DNA from: Pseudodesulfovibrio sediminis
Lineage (GTDB): Bacteria; Desulfobacterota; Desulfovibrionia; Desulfovibrionales; Desulfovibrionaceae
DNA: 64,000 bases
Reading direction: 5' to 3'
Assembly (NCBI RefSeq): GCF_020886695.1
Contig: NZ_AP024485.1
Span: 1,807,001-1,871,000, forward strand
Made by a program: the position numbers and the translations under genes. This document shows, piece by piece, positions 1-8,040 of the stretch (the stretch's first letter is position 1; each line of letters starts with the position of its first letter). The notes below the pieces were generated by a model. The model searched no databases. It was given only the letters and a program-made list of their open reading frames with translations, and was not told the DNA's origin.

Positions 1-985
1 GCATGGTGTATTCAAATCCCGCGTTGTCGAGCACGCTGGCCATGGCCTTGCGGCGGGTATCATAGATGCCCACATCAACGGTGCTGCCAAGCGCTTTGGC
101 GAGCAGCTTCTGGGCCAGAGCCGGGGCATTGACAAAACCAAGGATACGATTGGCCAGGATGATGCCGCCGACCAGCGCCTCCTTGCCCTCGATGGCCGGG
201 TTGACCAGCGCATAGCCCACACGTTCGCCGGCCATGCTGAGGTTCTTGGAAAAGGAAGAGCAGACCACGGAGTACGTATAGACATCGAGTATGCTCGGCA
301 CTTCCGCCCCGTCAAAAGCGAGGAACCGATAAGGTTCGTCCGACACAATCAGGATAGGCCTGTCACGGCCTTCATTGTGTCTGGTCAGGATGGCGGCCAG
401 TCCGTCGAGCTGTTCCCGTGTGTAGATGGCACCGGTCGGGTTGTTGGGGGAGTTGATGAGCACCACCCGGGTTCTGTCCGTAATGGCTGCGTCCATGGCC
501 TCAAGGTCCAGCTCAAACGTCAGCTCCTTGGCCGGAACCGTGACCAGTTTGGCCGCATGGTTCTCGCAGTAGAACCCATATTCGACGAAATAAGGGGACG
601 GGACCATGACTTCATCGCCCGGTTCAAGCACGGCACGAAAGACCGAGTTCAAGGCGCCGGCGGCACCGCAGGTGATGACCAGTGAATCCGCAGGAACATC
701 CACGCCCTGCTCCTTGGAGACCTCTTCGGCCAACCGCTGGCGCACGTCCGGGTACCCGAAGTTGGGCATATACCCCATGAAGAACGGGGTATCAGCCTGC
801 TCGGCCAGCTCTGCCAATGCATCCTTGATGCTCGAAGGCGGCGGCAGGTCAGGATTGCCGATACTGAAGTCGCAGACCGCGTCTTCACCAAACTTCTTTT
901 TCATGGCGAGGCCTTCCTCGAACATCTTGCGAATCCATGAAGAACATTCCATATACCCGGCTATCTGAGGCGAAATCAATTGCAT
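1..985 (-). CDS. Pyridoxal-phosphate-dependent class I/II aminotransferase (C-terminus beyond window)
   Basis: About 328 N-terminal residues are present; the gene runs off the left edge. Fold-type I aminotransferase features are clear: a substrate-binding SIGNPDLPPP stretch near residue 42, NSPNNPTGAIY in the middle, SDEPYRF, and the Schiff-base lysine in SSFSKNLSMAGERVGY. The family transfers amino groups between amino acids and 2-oxoacids (aspartate/alanine-type subgroup); the exact substrate cannot be read from sequence. The ATG at 985 is chosen because AAGGAG lies about 7 bases upstream. A candidate sigma-54 promoter followed by a terminator lies 110-200 bases upstream, and a sigma-70-like TTGCGG-N17-TACAGT lies closer to the start. 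It is probably a free-standing gene. Confidence 0.9.
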   Translation of the reverse strand, partial: MQLISPQIAGYMECSSWIRKMFEEGLAMKKKFGEDAVCDFSIGNPDLPPPSSIKDALAELAEQADTPFFMGYMPNFGYPDVRQRLAEEVSKEQGVDVPADSLVITCGAAGALNSVFRAVLEPGDEVMVPSPYFVEYGFYCENHAAKLVTVPAKELTFELDLEAMDAAITDRTRVVLINSPNNPTGAIYTREQLDGLAAILTRHNEGRDRPILIVSDEPYRFLAFDGAEVPSILDVYTYSVVCSSFSKNLSMAGERVGYALVNPAIEGKEALVGGIILANRILGFVNAPALAQKLLAKALGSTVDVGIYDTRRKAMASVLDNAGFEYTM

Positions 986-1090
986 GCGTGACTCCTTATT
1001 GTCATGTGAAGCGATCACTGTACGGCAAACAGTTTTCACCCGCAACACAATGCGAACACGAGGCGAATCAACAAACTTTCACTGGGAATG

Positions 1091-1124
1091 GGTACAAAAC
1101 AAGAAGGCCCCCTTTCGGGAGCCT
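1091..1124 (-). terminator. Intrinsic terminator, possible end of a small RNA
   Basis: On the minus strand AGGCTCCC-GAAA-GGGGGCCT forms an 8-bp stem (one G-U pair) closed by a GNRA tetraloop, followed by TCTTGTTTTG. It lies about 105 bases before the aminotransferase start, so it would stop leader transcripts or end a short RNA. Confidence 0.6.
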
Positions 1125-1168
1125 GTTATCTTTCTTGTGTGCAAATAAAAGGAAGATGCTTTCTTTAT

Positions 1169-1185
1169 AGCATTCGCCGTGCCAA
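1169..1185 (-). promoter_or_regulatory. Candidate sigma-54 (-24/-12) promoter
   Basis: Minus strand reads TTGGCACGGCGAATGCT. It matches the sigma-54 consensus TGGCACG-N4-TTGC with the invariant GG and GC dinucleotides at the required spacing; the only departure is ATGC for TTGC at -12. Predicted start near 1159. An activator-binding site was not identified. Confidence 0.6.
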
Positions 1186-1353
1186 ACTTTTTGCATCACG
1201 CAACTTTATTTTTTATTCATGTAATTACAACATTTTACAAACGACAACAAAGGAGACAATTCGTCCTTCATCCCTGCTCAAAAAGTACAACTTTTTAAAC
1301 TATCCCCAAGAAACTCCCCCCTCGGAACAGTTTTTTATACTCACCGCTGGCAC

Positions 1354-1387
1354 CAAAAAAAAGCTCTGACGGGAACCGCCAGAGCCT
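1354..1387 (-). terminator. Intrinsic terminator of sppA
   Basis: Minus strand GCTCTGGCG-GTTCC-CGTCAGAGC (one G-U pair) followed by a run of nine T, 15 bases past the sppA stop codon. Confidence 0.9.
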
Positions 1388-1401
1388 TGCTGCGAACATG
1401 G

Positions 1402-2379
1402 TTACTGCGTCAGCCCCTGAGGCCAGGCGTAGTAGAATCCCGCCTTGGGCGGCATGATGAAACCGGCATCCACACCCAGCAGGCTGGGCGAAGGCGGATT
1501 GGCCATATCCATGGTATTGTAGGGGTTGTCGTTGGGATAGCGATCTCGACGGTAGACTATCACCTTGGAGTCTGCCGGCAACCCTGACAGGGATCGCGCC
1601 TTGGCAAAGGCATCCTGTACATAACCGATCTGATCGATAAGCCCTATCTCCTTGGCCTGACTGGCCGTGAATACACGGGCGGTCTTCACGACAGCCATCT
1701 GATCATCGGCAAGAACGCGATGCTTTTGGACCAGCGTATAAAAACGGTTTGCCATGTCGTCGATTATGGCCTGGAAAAGAGCGGCTTCCTCTGGTGTGGC
1801 CGGTTTGAACGGCGACCCCATATCCTTGTCCTCGCCGGATTTGGAAACCTCCACGCCCACACCGACCTTGTCCAGCAGAGCATGGACCTTTGGCCGCATG
1901 AAGATCACGCCCACTGACCCGGTAATGGTCGTGGGATGTGCCAGAATCCAGTCTGCGGGCAGAGCCGCGTAATAGCCGCCGGACGCCGCCACGTCGAACA
2001 TGGCCACAACAACGGGCTTGTCTGTCCGTTCCTTGAAGTCCAGAATCTCATGATACAGGATATCCGAAGCCGTGGTGGTGCCGCCGGGAGAATCAATGGC
2101 GATGACCACGCCCTTTACCGCATCATCCTCCTCGGCCAGCTTCAGCGTGCTGACCACTTCCTGCACCTGACTCGCCGTGGACCGGAACATGCCCTGTTTG
2201 GGCTGGGACGCGAGGAACCCCCGCAGTTGAATCAGGGCGATTTTCCCTTCTCCTTCTCCCTCAACCACATATTCCTTGAGTGGATCAGTTGTGGTTGAAC
2301 CAAACATTTTGATCTTGGGCGCACAGCCCGGCAGGACAAGAAGCACCAAAGACAGGATGAGAAACGGACGAATATTCAT
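1402..2379 (-). CDS. sppA: Signal peptide peptidase SppA, lipoprotein form (S49 family)
   Basis: 325 residues. The N-terminus has a hydrophobic segment ending in the lipobox LVLPGC (Cys19), so the mature protein should be lipid-anchored. The S49 serine/lysine dyad is visible: Ser133 in DVAASGGYYAA and Lys185 in SGEDKDMGSPF, arranged as in short (Bacillus-type) SppA proteins. ITGSVGV follows the nucleophile. The family degrades cleaved signal peptides in or at the membrane. The lipid anchor in place of a transmembrane helix is a variation on the common form. It has its own terminator and no close co-directional neighbour, so it is probably monocistronic. Confidence 0.92.
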   Translation of the reverse strand: MNIRPFLILSLVLLVLPGCAPKIKMFGSTTTDPLKEYVVEGEGEGKIALIQLRGFLASQPKQGMFRSTASQVQEVVSTLKLAEEDDAVKGVVIAIDSPGGTTTASDILYHEILDFKERTDKPVVVAMFDVAASGGYYAALPADWILAHPTTITGSVGVIFMRPKVHALLDKVGVGVEVSKSGEDKDMGSPFKPATPEEAALFQAIIDDMANRFYTLVQKHRVLADDQMAVVKTARVFTASQAKEIGLIDQIGYVQDAFAKARSLSGLPADSKVIVYRRDRYPNDNPYNTMDMANPPSPSLLGVDAGFIMPPKAGFYYAWPQGLTQ

Positions 2380-2456
2380 GAGTACCTCCAGAATTCATAG
2401 TATGATTGCCCATACTAGCGGGTTGGAAGGATGATGCCAAGGTATTCCCCGACGTA

Positions 2457-3152
2457 TCAACTCACTCTCTTTAATACCGCTTTCTCATTGGAGACAAGCT
2501 TTTCAATAAAGGACGCAGATTGTCGAAAGACTTCCACCACTCTGGGATCAAACTGCGTGCCGGAGCATCGGGTAATCTCCTCAACCACCTTCTGATAATT
2601 CTTGGCAGATCGATAGGGACGGTTCTGCAACATGGCTGAAACAGTGTCCGCAACCGCAATGATACGCGCACCCAGCGGTATCTGGGTCCCAAACAGTCTT
2701 TTGGGATATCCTTTGCCGTCATATCGCTCATGATGGTGCAGAACCATCTCCACAACGCCAATATTGTCAAGTGCAGTGACCGGCTTGAGAATATCCGCAC
2801 CAGCCTGAGGGTGCTTCTGTATGGCCGCCCATTCGGACGGCGTCAACGAGCCCCGTTTCTTGAGTACCAGATCTGGTACACCGATCTTGCCGATATCATG
2901 CAGATGTCCGGCAACGTGGATGATGTCAGCCTCACGTTTCGTCAACCCCATGGCCACGGCCAAAAAACATGAGATCTCAGCCACGTCATCCGAATGTTTG
3001 GAGGTATAGGGGTCCTTGGCGTCGATTGCGTTCCCCAAAGACTCGGCGAACTGATGCAACACCGTGGTTACGAACTGGGCTGATCCGATGCACTCCCTTG
3101 AAGAGCCCGTCAGCGTTGGCGAAGCTGACGGGCGTTTCATTGATGATTTCAT
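2457..3152 (-). CDS. Stand-alone HD-GYP domain protein, probable cyclic-di-GMP phosphodiesterase
   Basis: 231 residues, essentially a single HD-GYP domain. Metal ligands and signature residues are present: His53 in SKHSDDV, the HD pair His85-Asp86 in HLHDIGKIG, and HHERYDGKGYP (139-150) carrying the GYP motif. HD-GYP enzymes hydrolyse cyclic-di-GMP and so affect motility and biofilm behaviour. There is no receiver or other sensor domain, so control may come through the TPR protein encoded just upstream. The start lies 2 bases after the stop codon of that gene, implying translational coupling. Confidence 0.9.
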   Translation of the reverse strand: MKSSMKRPSASPTLTGSSRECIGSAQFVTTVLHQFAESLGNAIDAKDPYTSKHSDDVAEISCFLAVAMGLTKREADIIHVAGHLHDIGKIGVPDLVLKKRGSLTPSEWAAIQKHPQAGADILKPVTALDNIGVVEMVLHHHERYDGKGYPKRLFGTQIPLGARIIAVADTVSAMLQNRPYRSAKNYQKVVEEITRCSGTQFDPRVVEVFRQSASFIEKLVSNEKAVLKRVS

Positions 3153-3154
3153 TG

Positions 3155-3478
3155 CTAGGCGGCCTTGCTTTCCAGGGTCGACTCCAGACGGGTCAGGTTG
3201 CGAACAATGGCTTTATGCAAAACGTTTCCATCGCCCGCACCCTCCACAGCGAAATTGGCAGCCAGACGGAAGCAGGCCAACGCCTCTTCGATGTTGCCGG
3301 AACCCTGATGAACCAGGCCGATATTATTACGCACCTTGGCCTCGTGCAGAGGCATATCCATGGATTTGGCCAATCTGTCTGCCTGGATCAACTGAAACAG
3401 CGCGTCATCGCTTCTTCCATCATTGAATGCCTTCATGCCTTCCCGGTTCAACATGCCAAGCTGGTGTAACTGACTCAT
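3155..3478 (-). CDS. Small TPR-like protein co-transcribed with HD-GYP protein
   Basis: 107 residues with helical repeat character: a TPR-type unit around GRSDDALFQLIQADRLAKS and a second around SGNIEEALACFRLAANFA. No signal peptide or membrane segment, so cytosolic. AAGGAG sits 7 bases before the ATG. It is the first gene of a two-gene operon and may act as a partner or adaptor of the HD-GYP protein; that role is inference from the tight linkage only. Confidence 0.8.
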   Translation of the reverse strand: MSQLHQLGMLNREGMKAFNDGRSDDALFQLIQADRLAKSMDMPLHEAKVRNNIGLVHQGSGNIEEALACFRLAANFAVEGAGDGNVLHKAIVRNLTRLESTLESKAA

Positions 3479-3608
3479 ATTCGACTCCTTTGTTTACGTT
3501 GATGTGACACCGGCCTCGCCCAAGGGCGGACCGGCAACTACATCGAACGCAACCGGAGTCGGAACGGGTGACTGCGTTGTCTTGTGTTTCGTGTATCAAC
3601 ATGGGAGC

Positions 3609-3637
3609 ACTATATTGAGAGTGAATTTCAATATCAA
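3609..3637 (-). promoter_or_regulatory. Sigma-70 promoter whose 17-bp spacer resembles a Fur box
   Basis: Minus strand TTGATA at 3637-3632, 17-bp spacer, TATAGT at 3614-3609. The spacer TTGAAATTCACTCTCAA agrees at most positions with the palindromic Fur-box form (A/T)TGAAAATnATTTTCA(A/T) reported for delta-proteobacteria, and is flanked by ATATTGA/TCAATAT inverted arms. Iron control is inference. Confidence 0.5.
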
Positions 3638-3741
3638 GTAGTTTTTTCACTTTTTTTGCTGAGCCCTGAACCCGTTGGAACCACGCAACAAAACACAACT
3701 TGCTCTATACAGAGGGATAGACGCTCTCCTGCATTGGCTGC

Positions 3742-3776
3742 AAAAAGCCCCCTGCACACTTGGTGTGCAGGGGGCT
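3742..3776 (-). terminator. Terminator of the phoR-pit-DUF47 operon
   Basis: Very stable minus-strand hairpin, AGCCCCCTGCACA paired with TGTGCAGGGGGCT, followed by TTTTTGC, about 25 bases past the DUF47 stop. Confidence 0.92.
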
Positions 3777-3800
3777 GTATACGCAACAATGAAGGAAAAG

Positions 3801-4475
3801 TTACCGAGCGATCATGGCGCGCAGGTTCTCGGCGCAGTTCTCGGTGTCGTGTCCCATTTTATCCAGACAATCGATGAAATGAATGAGCTGGTAGATATCC
3901 TTGAAGTCGATATCCTTGTCATACACCTTCTTTTGCAGGTCATTCTTGAGCTTGCGAACATTGTCGCGCTCGGCACGGACCTTGCGGAAGCACTCCTTGG
4001 TCCCTTCGCGGTCCAGGGATTCGCCATGGAGCAGCCCGATGGTGGACTTGAGCGCCGGGCCAAGCAGGACCGTGCAGCGAGCCACGCCGTCGAGCAGGTA
4101 GATCAGATCCTTCTGCACGTCGTCAGGGACAGTGACCTTGCGCATGGCCAGCCAGTGCAGGGCGTCCTGGGCGGAGTCCAGAATATTGTCCTGGCTCTTG
4201 GTGTAGGAAAGGAACAGCGATTTCTCCACAGCCATGAACAGCCCCTTGGGCAAGTGGTTGCGGATATTACGTTTGATGGAGTCAGCGTGATTTTCGATTT
4301 CATCGACAGCGCGTGTCAGTTCCTCAAACTCGCGGCACACGCCGCCGGAGACATAGCACTCCAGGGAATCATCAATCGCCGCTATGCACTCGGCGATTTT
4401 GTCATAGTGTTCGACCAGCCCGTCCATGGGGGAGCGGCTGGCAACCAGTCCGAAAAATGGAATACGAATAGACAT
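3801..4475 (-). CDS. DUF47 (PhoU-like) partner of phosphate transporter
   Basis: 224 residues, all-helical, of the DUF47/TIGR00153 family distantly related to PhoU. The N-terminal FFGLVASRSPMDGL segment and regularly spaced acidic residues on long helices, such as DEIENHADSIKRNI and HFIDCLDKMGHDTENCAENL, are typical. The family pairs with Pit transporters and is thought to modulate phosphate uptake from the cytosolic side. It lies 45 bases downstream of the Pit gene and ends just before a strong terminator, so it is the last gene of the unit. Confidence 0.9.
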   Translation of the reverse strand: MSIRIPFFGLVASRSPMDGLVEHYDKIAECIAAIDDSLECYVSGGVCREFEELTRAVDEIENHADSIKRNIRNHLPKGLFMAVEKSLFLSYTKSQDNILDSAQDALHWLAMRKVTVPDDVQKDLIYLLDGVARCTVLLGPALKSTIGLLHGESLDREGTKECFRKVRAERDNVRKLKNDLQKKVYDKDIDFKDIYQLIHFIDCLDKMGHDTENCAENLRAMIAR

Positions 4476-4520
4476 ATAAATGACCTCTTGAGAAAAGGGT
4501 TTCTTTTTAAATTGGACAGC

Positions 4521-5759
4521 CTAGCTGTAACACAACCACTTCAACAGCACAAAGATAACGATACTGGTCAATGCCGCGATGGGCACAGTCGCTATCCAGT
4601 AGGCCACAATCCGGAACAAAACCCGGAAGTCGACCGCGTGGAAACCACGAGCCAGGCCGACACCGACAACACCGCCAACCGCAGCGTGCGTGGTGGAAAC
4701 GGGCAGTCCGAGATTGGAGGCGACCAATACAGTGGAGGCCGCGCCAAAGTCAACGGCAAAGCCACGGGTATTGGTCAGTGTGGTGATCTTTGTCCCCACG
4801 GTTGCCATGACCTTGTGTCCGAGCAGCGCGATACCAACGGCGATGCCCAGGCCGCCCAGCACGAGCATGGGCCAGGGCACGGCAGCCTTGGCAAGCAGCT
4901 GATGTTCCTTGGCAATGAGGTAGATGGCCGCCACCGGACCGATGGCATTGGCAACGTCGTTGGCTCCCTGAGACAGGGCCACGTAACACGAAGTACCCAC
5001 CTGCATCTTGCGGAAGAGCAGCTCCACGCCTTCCGCGCCTTCCTCTTCATTGAGCACCATCTTGTTCACGAAATACCGTGCGATGAGCCAGGCAATGAAG
5101 GACATGCAGGCGGCTACACCCAGGGACCCGGCCCAATGCAGGTGCAGCGACTTTCCGGCCGGCGTCTTGTACAGGAAGGAAAGTGAAATCATGGACAGGG
5201 TGATGGCCACCCAGATGGGTGCCCACTTCTTTGCCTGTTCGATGAAGTGTCGCTTGAACAGGATATATTTCCTGATATGCGAGAAAATAAAATAGGCAAT
5301 ACCCGCAGCAAAAAAAGGCGAAATGACCCAGGAAAGGACAATACCGCCCATCTTGAGCCAGTTGACCACGTCAGGGCCGCCCGCGATCAGACCAAAGCCG
5401 GTGATGGCACCGACGATTGAGTGCGTTGACGAGACCGGTAGCGACGTGAGCGTTGCCACAAGCACCCATAACCCCGCAGCCAGCAGGGCTGCGAACATAC
5501 CGATCATGAGGAGCTTGGGGTCACCAATTGCGTCCGGGTTGATAATCCCTTTACTGATGGTTGCCGTCACATGTGAGCCGAGAAAGACCGCCCCGACGAA
5601 GTTCAGTATTCCGGCGATGAATACGGCCTGTTTGACCGTGATCGCTCGTGCGCCAACAGCCGAAGCCATGGAGTTGGCCACGTCGTTGGCTCCCAGGTTG
5701 AAGGCCATGAGGAAGCCCGCTCCCAGAGACATGTATAAGAACAGATCGTAGATATCCAT
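4521..5759 (-). CDS. pit: Inorganic phosphate transporter, Pit family
   Basis: 412 residues, polytopic, with about ten membrane segments. The Pit family signature GANDVAN occurs twice (residues 23-29 and again in SQGANDVANAIGP), reflecting the inverted internal repeat; the SLPVSSTHSIVGAI and GLPVSTTHAAVGGV re-entrant motifs are also duplicated. It imports metal-phosphate in symport with a cation. It lies between a PhoR-like kinase gene (28 bases upstream) and a DUF47 gene, a common phosphate-uptake arrangement. Confidence 0.94.
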   Translation of the reverse strand: MDIYDLFLYMSLGAGFLMAFNLGANDVANSMASAVGARAITVKQAVFIAGILNFVGAVFLGSHVTATISKGIINPDAIGDPKLLMIGMFAALLAAGLWVLVATLTSLPVSSTHSIVGAITGFGLIAGGPDVVNWLKMGGIVLSWVISPFFAAGIAYFIFSHIRKYILFKRHFIEQAKKWAPIWVAITLSMISLSFLYKTPAGKSLHLHWAGSLGVAACMSFIAWLIARYFVNKMVLNEEEGAEGVELLFRKMQVGTSCYVALSQGANDVANAIGPVAAIYLIAKEHQLLAKAAVPWPMLVLGGLGIAVGIALLGHKVMATVGTKITTLTNTRGFAVDFGAASTVLVASNLGLPVSTTHAAVGGVVGVGLARGFHAVDFRVLFRIVAYWIATVPIAALTSIVIFVLLKWLCYS

Positions 5760-5787
5760 TGTATTGCCCCTCTTTCGAGGGAGTTGG

Positions 5788-7590
5788 TTAGATGTTCGTC
5801 ACAACCGATTCTTCCGGTTTATTCAGACGGAAACAGAACCGCGCTCCGCGCGTCCCTTCACCGTATCCGTCATGCCAGATCTCCCCGCCAAAGTTCTTTA
5901 CTATTCGCCGGCATATTGCAAGGCCGAGACCTGCGCTGCCGGAACCGTCGATGGTGTTCTCGTCCACGCGATAAAACCGTTCAAAGACCTTGGTGGAGTG
6001 CTCCCGCGAGATACCGGGGCCCTGGTCTTCCACGCTGAACACGATGGACTCTCCATCATCCTCTGCGCTGACGGTGATGACACCGCCCACAGGACTGTAC
6101 TTGACCGCATTGTTGAGCAGGTTGTGGAAGACATGCAGCAACCCGTCTGTTTCACCCATGACCATCATTTCGTCTTCAGGGGTATGCATGGAGAAAGTAA
6201 TCGACCGCTCCTCTGCCCAGGGGATCAGATCGCCCACGGCGCGAGAAAGCTGCACCCGCCCGGACAGGGGAGCCAGCTCAAGGGATTTGCCCATCTGCTC
6301 GGACTTGGCCAACGCGAGCATGGACGAAATGACCTTGTCCATGTGATCCGCGCTCTTGAGCACGGTATCCAGAAAACCGCGCGCATCCTCCAGCTTGGCC
6401 GGAGGGTTGTCGATAAGCGTCTCGGTGTACCCCTTGATTGATGTCAGGGGCGTCCTGAGCTGATGCGAAGCGTTGGCCACGAAATCCTTGAGCCCCTCTT
6501 CGCTCCGCTTCATTTCCGTTATATCATGGAACACGACCACCAGCTTGCGCACCCCCTTCTGATCGAAATAGGGGACGCCGCTCACTTCAACGGTACGTGA
6601 ATCCATAAGGTCAAGCTGAATGGATTGACCCGCCGGTTTCGGGTCGGCCATGATGGAGTCCACCAATTCCTGAAGCTCGTACCGGCGAGACACCTCTATA
6701 GGCGTACGGCCCACGGAAGAAGACGGCATATTGAACATGTTGTCCAACGCGCCGTTGAAAGATTCGATCCGCCCCTGGGCGTCAACAGTCATCACGCCTT
6801 CGCGCATGCCGTCGAACACGGCCTGGAGCTGCCCTTTCTGGTCCTGAACCAATTGAACCGATCGCTCAATGGACTGCGCCATGGCGTTAACCGACTGGGC
6901 CAGGGGTTTGAACTCGCCTCCGGGCAGCACCCGCAGGCGCATGGCATAATCTCCGTTACCGATGGAGCGGGCCAGTTCGGAAAAAGCCCGTATCTCACGC
7001 CCCATATTGTTGGACATGAGCCAACTGAGCAAAGCGGCACAGACCAGCGTAATCAGGAATATCCACAGAAAATTGACACGAAGGGAGTCAAGGCGCTGGC
7101 TGACCTCGGAAGAGGAGACGGCCATTCGCACCACCCCGGCAGGGACCCCGGAAGCTGCTTCCACCCGGGACGCCACATACAGCATGTCCTTGCGCAGTGT
7201 GTCGGAATAGCGAACGTTCGATCCCCACCCTCTGTGCAACGCAGCGACGACTTCCGGTCGACCGCTATGGTCGTCGAGAGAAGAGACATTACTGTAATGG
7301 ACATCCGAGTCAGCGATGACACGGCCGTCTACTATATAGGTAATACGCGAGCCGAGTCGCAATCCCAGGGCATCGACCCATTCTGCAAACTCTTTCTCGC
7401 TCTGGAAGGTCGTGTGATCCTGGATGAGCCACTTTATGGACTCGATCTCACGATGGGACCGTTTCTCGGTATCCGTGACCAGTTCATCTCCCACAATGGA
7501 TGTGGAATAGAAAAATATCACACCAACGACCGTGAGGAGAATCCCCCACGTCCATAAAAGGATACGCATTTGAAAAGAACCAAGTCTCAT
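5788..7590 (-). CDS. phoR: Membrane sensor histidine kinase, PhoR-like
   Basis: 600 residues from the ATG at 7590, chosen because GGTAGAGGA lies just upstream; an in-frame start 99 bases earlier has no ribosome-binding site. Order: membrane segment (about 10-33), periplasmic region to about 172, second membrane segment (about 173-192), HAMP, PAS (about 255-355), HisKA with phospho-acceptor His376 in ASHQLRTPL, and HATPase with N box NLLNNAVKYSP and DQGPGI. The PhoR assignment rests on linkage to pit and DUF47 and on Pho-box-like repeats upstream. No response-regulator gene is in this window. The large periplasmic part is unlike E. coli PhoR and may bind a ligand directly. Confidence 0.85.
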   Translation of the reverse strand: MRLGSFQMRILLWTWGILLTVVGVIFFYSTSIVGDELVTDTEKRSHREIESIKWLIQDHTTFQSEKEFAEWVDALGLRLGSRITYIVDGRVIADSDVHYSNVSSLDDHSGRPEVVAALHRGWGSNVRYSDTLRKDMLYVASRVEAASGVPAGVVRMAVSSSEVSQRLDSLRVNFLWIFLITLVCAALLSWLMSNNMGREIRAFSELARSIGNGDYAMRLRVLPGGEFKPLAQSVNAMAQSIERSVQLVQDQKGQLQAVFDGMREGVMTVDAQGRIESFNGALDNMFNMPSSSVGRTPIEVSRRYELQELVDSIMADPKPAGQSIQLDLMDSRTVEVSGVPYFDQKGVRKLVVVFHDITEMKRSEEGLKDFVANASHQLRTPLTSIKGYTETLIDNPPAKLEDARGFLDTVLKSADHMDKVISSMLALAKSEQMGKSLELAPLSGRVQLSRAVGDLIPWAEERSITFSMHTPEDEMMVMGETDGLLHVFHNLLNNAVKYSPVGGVITVSAEDDGESIVFSVEDQGPGISREHSTKVFERFYRVDENTIDGSGSAGLGLAICRRIVKNFGGEIWHDGYGEGTRGARFCFRLNKPEESVVTNI

Positions 7591-7670
7591 TCCTCTACCC
7601 TCTTTGCACAGCGGCGACTTACAGTTGATCAACGAATGAACATAGCTCTTTCGCCGAGCGCGTGCGCTGT

Positions 7671-7703
7671 GTAACACAACCGTAACCAAATTGTAACGAC
7701 AAC
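7671..7703 (-). promoter_or_regulatory. Pho-box-like triple 11-bp repeat before phoR
   Basis: On the minus strand GTTAC recurs three times at exact 11-bp intervals (GTAAC on the plus strand at 7671, 7682 and 7693), as TCGTTAC-AATT-TGGTTAC-GGTT-GTGTTAC. PhoB binds 7-bp direct repeats separated by 4 bp, so the geometry fits. It lies 80-110 bases upstream of the kinase start. Confidence 0.55.
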
Positions 7704-7705
7704 CA

Positions 7706-7723
7706 TTGTTACGGTTGTGTTAC
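7706..7723 (+). promoter_or_regulatory. Opposing Pho-box-like double repeat
   Basis: Plus strand TTGTTAC-GGTT-GTGTTAC, the 7-4-7 Pho-box pattern, with AATAAT about ten bases downstream as a possible -10. Its GTTACGGTTGTGTTAC is the exact reverse complement of 7671-7686. No plus-strand gene follows within 300 bases. Confidence 0.45.
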
Positions 7724-7963
7724 AAAACAAAATAATCAGCTTAACACCTTGATATTTTGAATTTTTTATACATAAACAGAAGAGAAAGCCCCCTCTGAAC
7801 CACCCTTCTATCGCCTTCCTGAACGCACGTCTGTCACCTTTCAATCACGGCTGAAACCTGAAAACCATAATAATATCAAAGGCCGCGCGCCCTCCTGCCA
7901 TGCATCGAAAATCGTACTGTTTTATCTCTGTCCAGCCGTATTGCCAGCGCACACAAAGAAACA

Positions 7964-8004
7964 GCCCCTCGCAGAATCATTCTACAGAGGGGCCGGATTT
8001 TTTT
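7964..8004. terminator. Hairpin with T-run after small gene, probably bidirectional
   Basis: GCCCCTC pairs with GAGGGGC around an inner AGAAT/ATTCT stem. The plus strand continues CGGATTTTTTT and the minus strand TGTTTCTTT, so it could end the minus-strand small gene at 8041 or a plus-strand transcript from the Pho-box side. Confidence 0.6.
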
Positions 8005-8040
8005 GATGGGTAACTCGACTGATGCGTACCTGTACTCGGG

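Larger units (their letters stand above)
986..1401. other. Intergenic region with sRNA-like unit and sppA terminator
   Basis: AT-rich stretch without a convincing gene. On the minus strand it holds the sppA terminator (1354-1387), a sigma-54-type promoter (1169-1185), a GNRA-loop terminator (1091-1124) and a possible sigma-70 promoter for the aminotransferase. Short open frames on the plus strand here lack ribosome-binding sites. Confidence 0.6.
3479..3800. other. Intergenic region: promoter with Fur-box-like spacer, and DUF47 gene terminator
   Basis: About 320 bases without a gene. It holds a good minus-strand promoter at 3609-3637 for the TPR/HD-GYP operon (leader of about 120 bases) and the terminator at 3742-3776 for the upstream phosphate genes. 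Nothing else recognised. Confidence 0.6.
7591..8040. other. Intergenic region with Pho-box-like arrays and a hairpin
   Basis: 450 bases without a credible gene. Contains a 16-bp perfect inverted repeat built from 11-bp-spaced GTTAC units (7671-7723) and a terminator-like hairpin (7964-8004). The stretch between is AT-rich on the left and has no start with a ribosome-binding site; it could carry a plus-strand untranslated RNA. Confidence 0.5.

Noticed and set aside
3675-5186. 503-residue plus-strand frame opposite the DUF47 and pit genes
   Set aside because: It is the complementary-strand image of clearly identified minus-strand genes, with no family resemblance and no ribosome-binding site.
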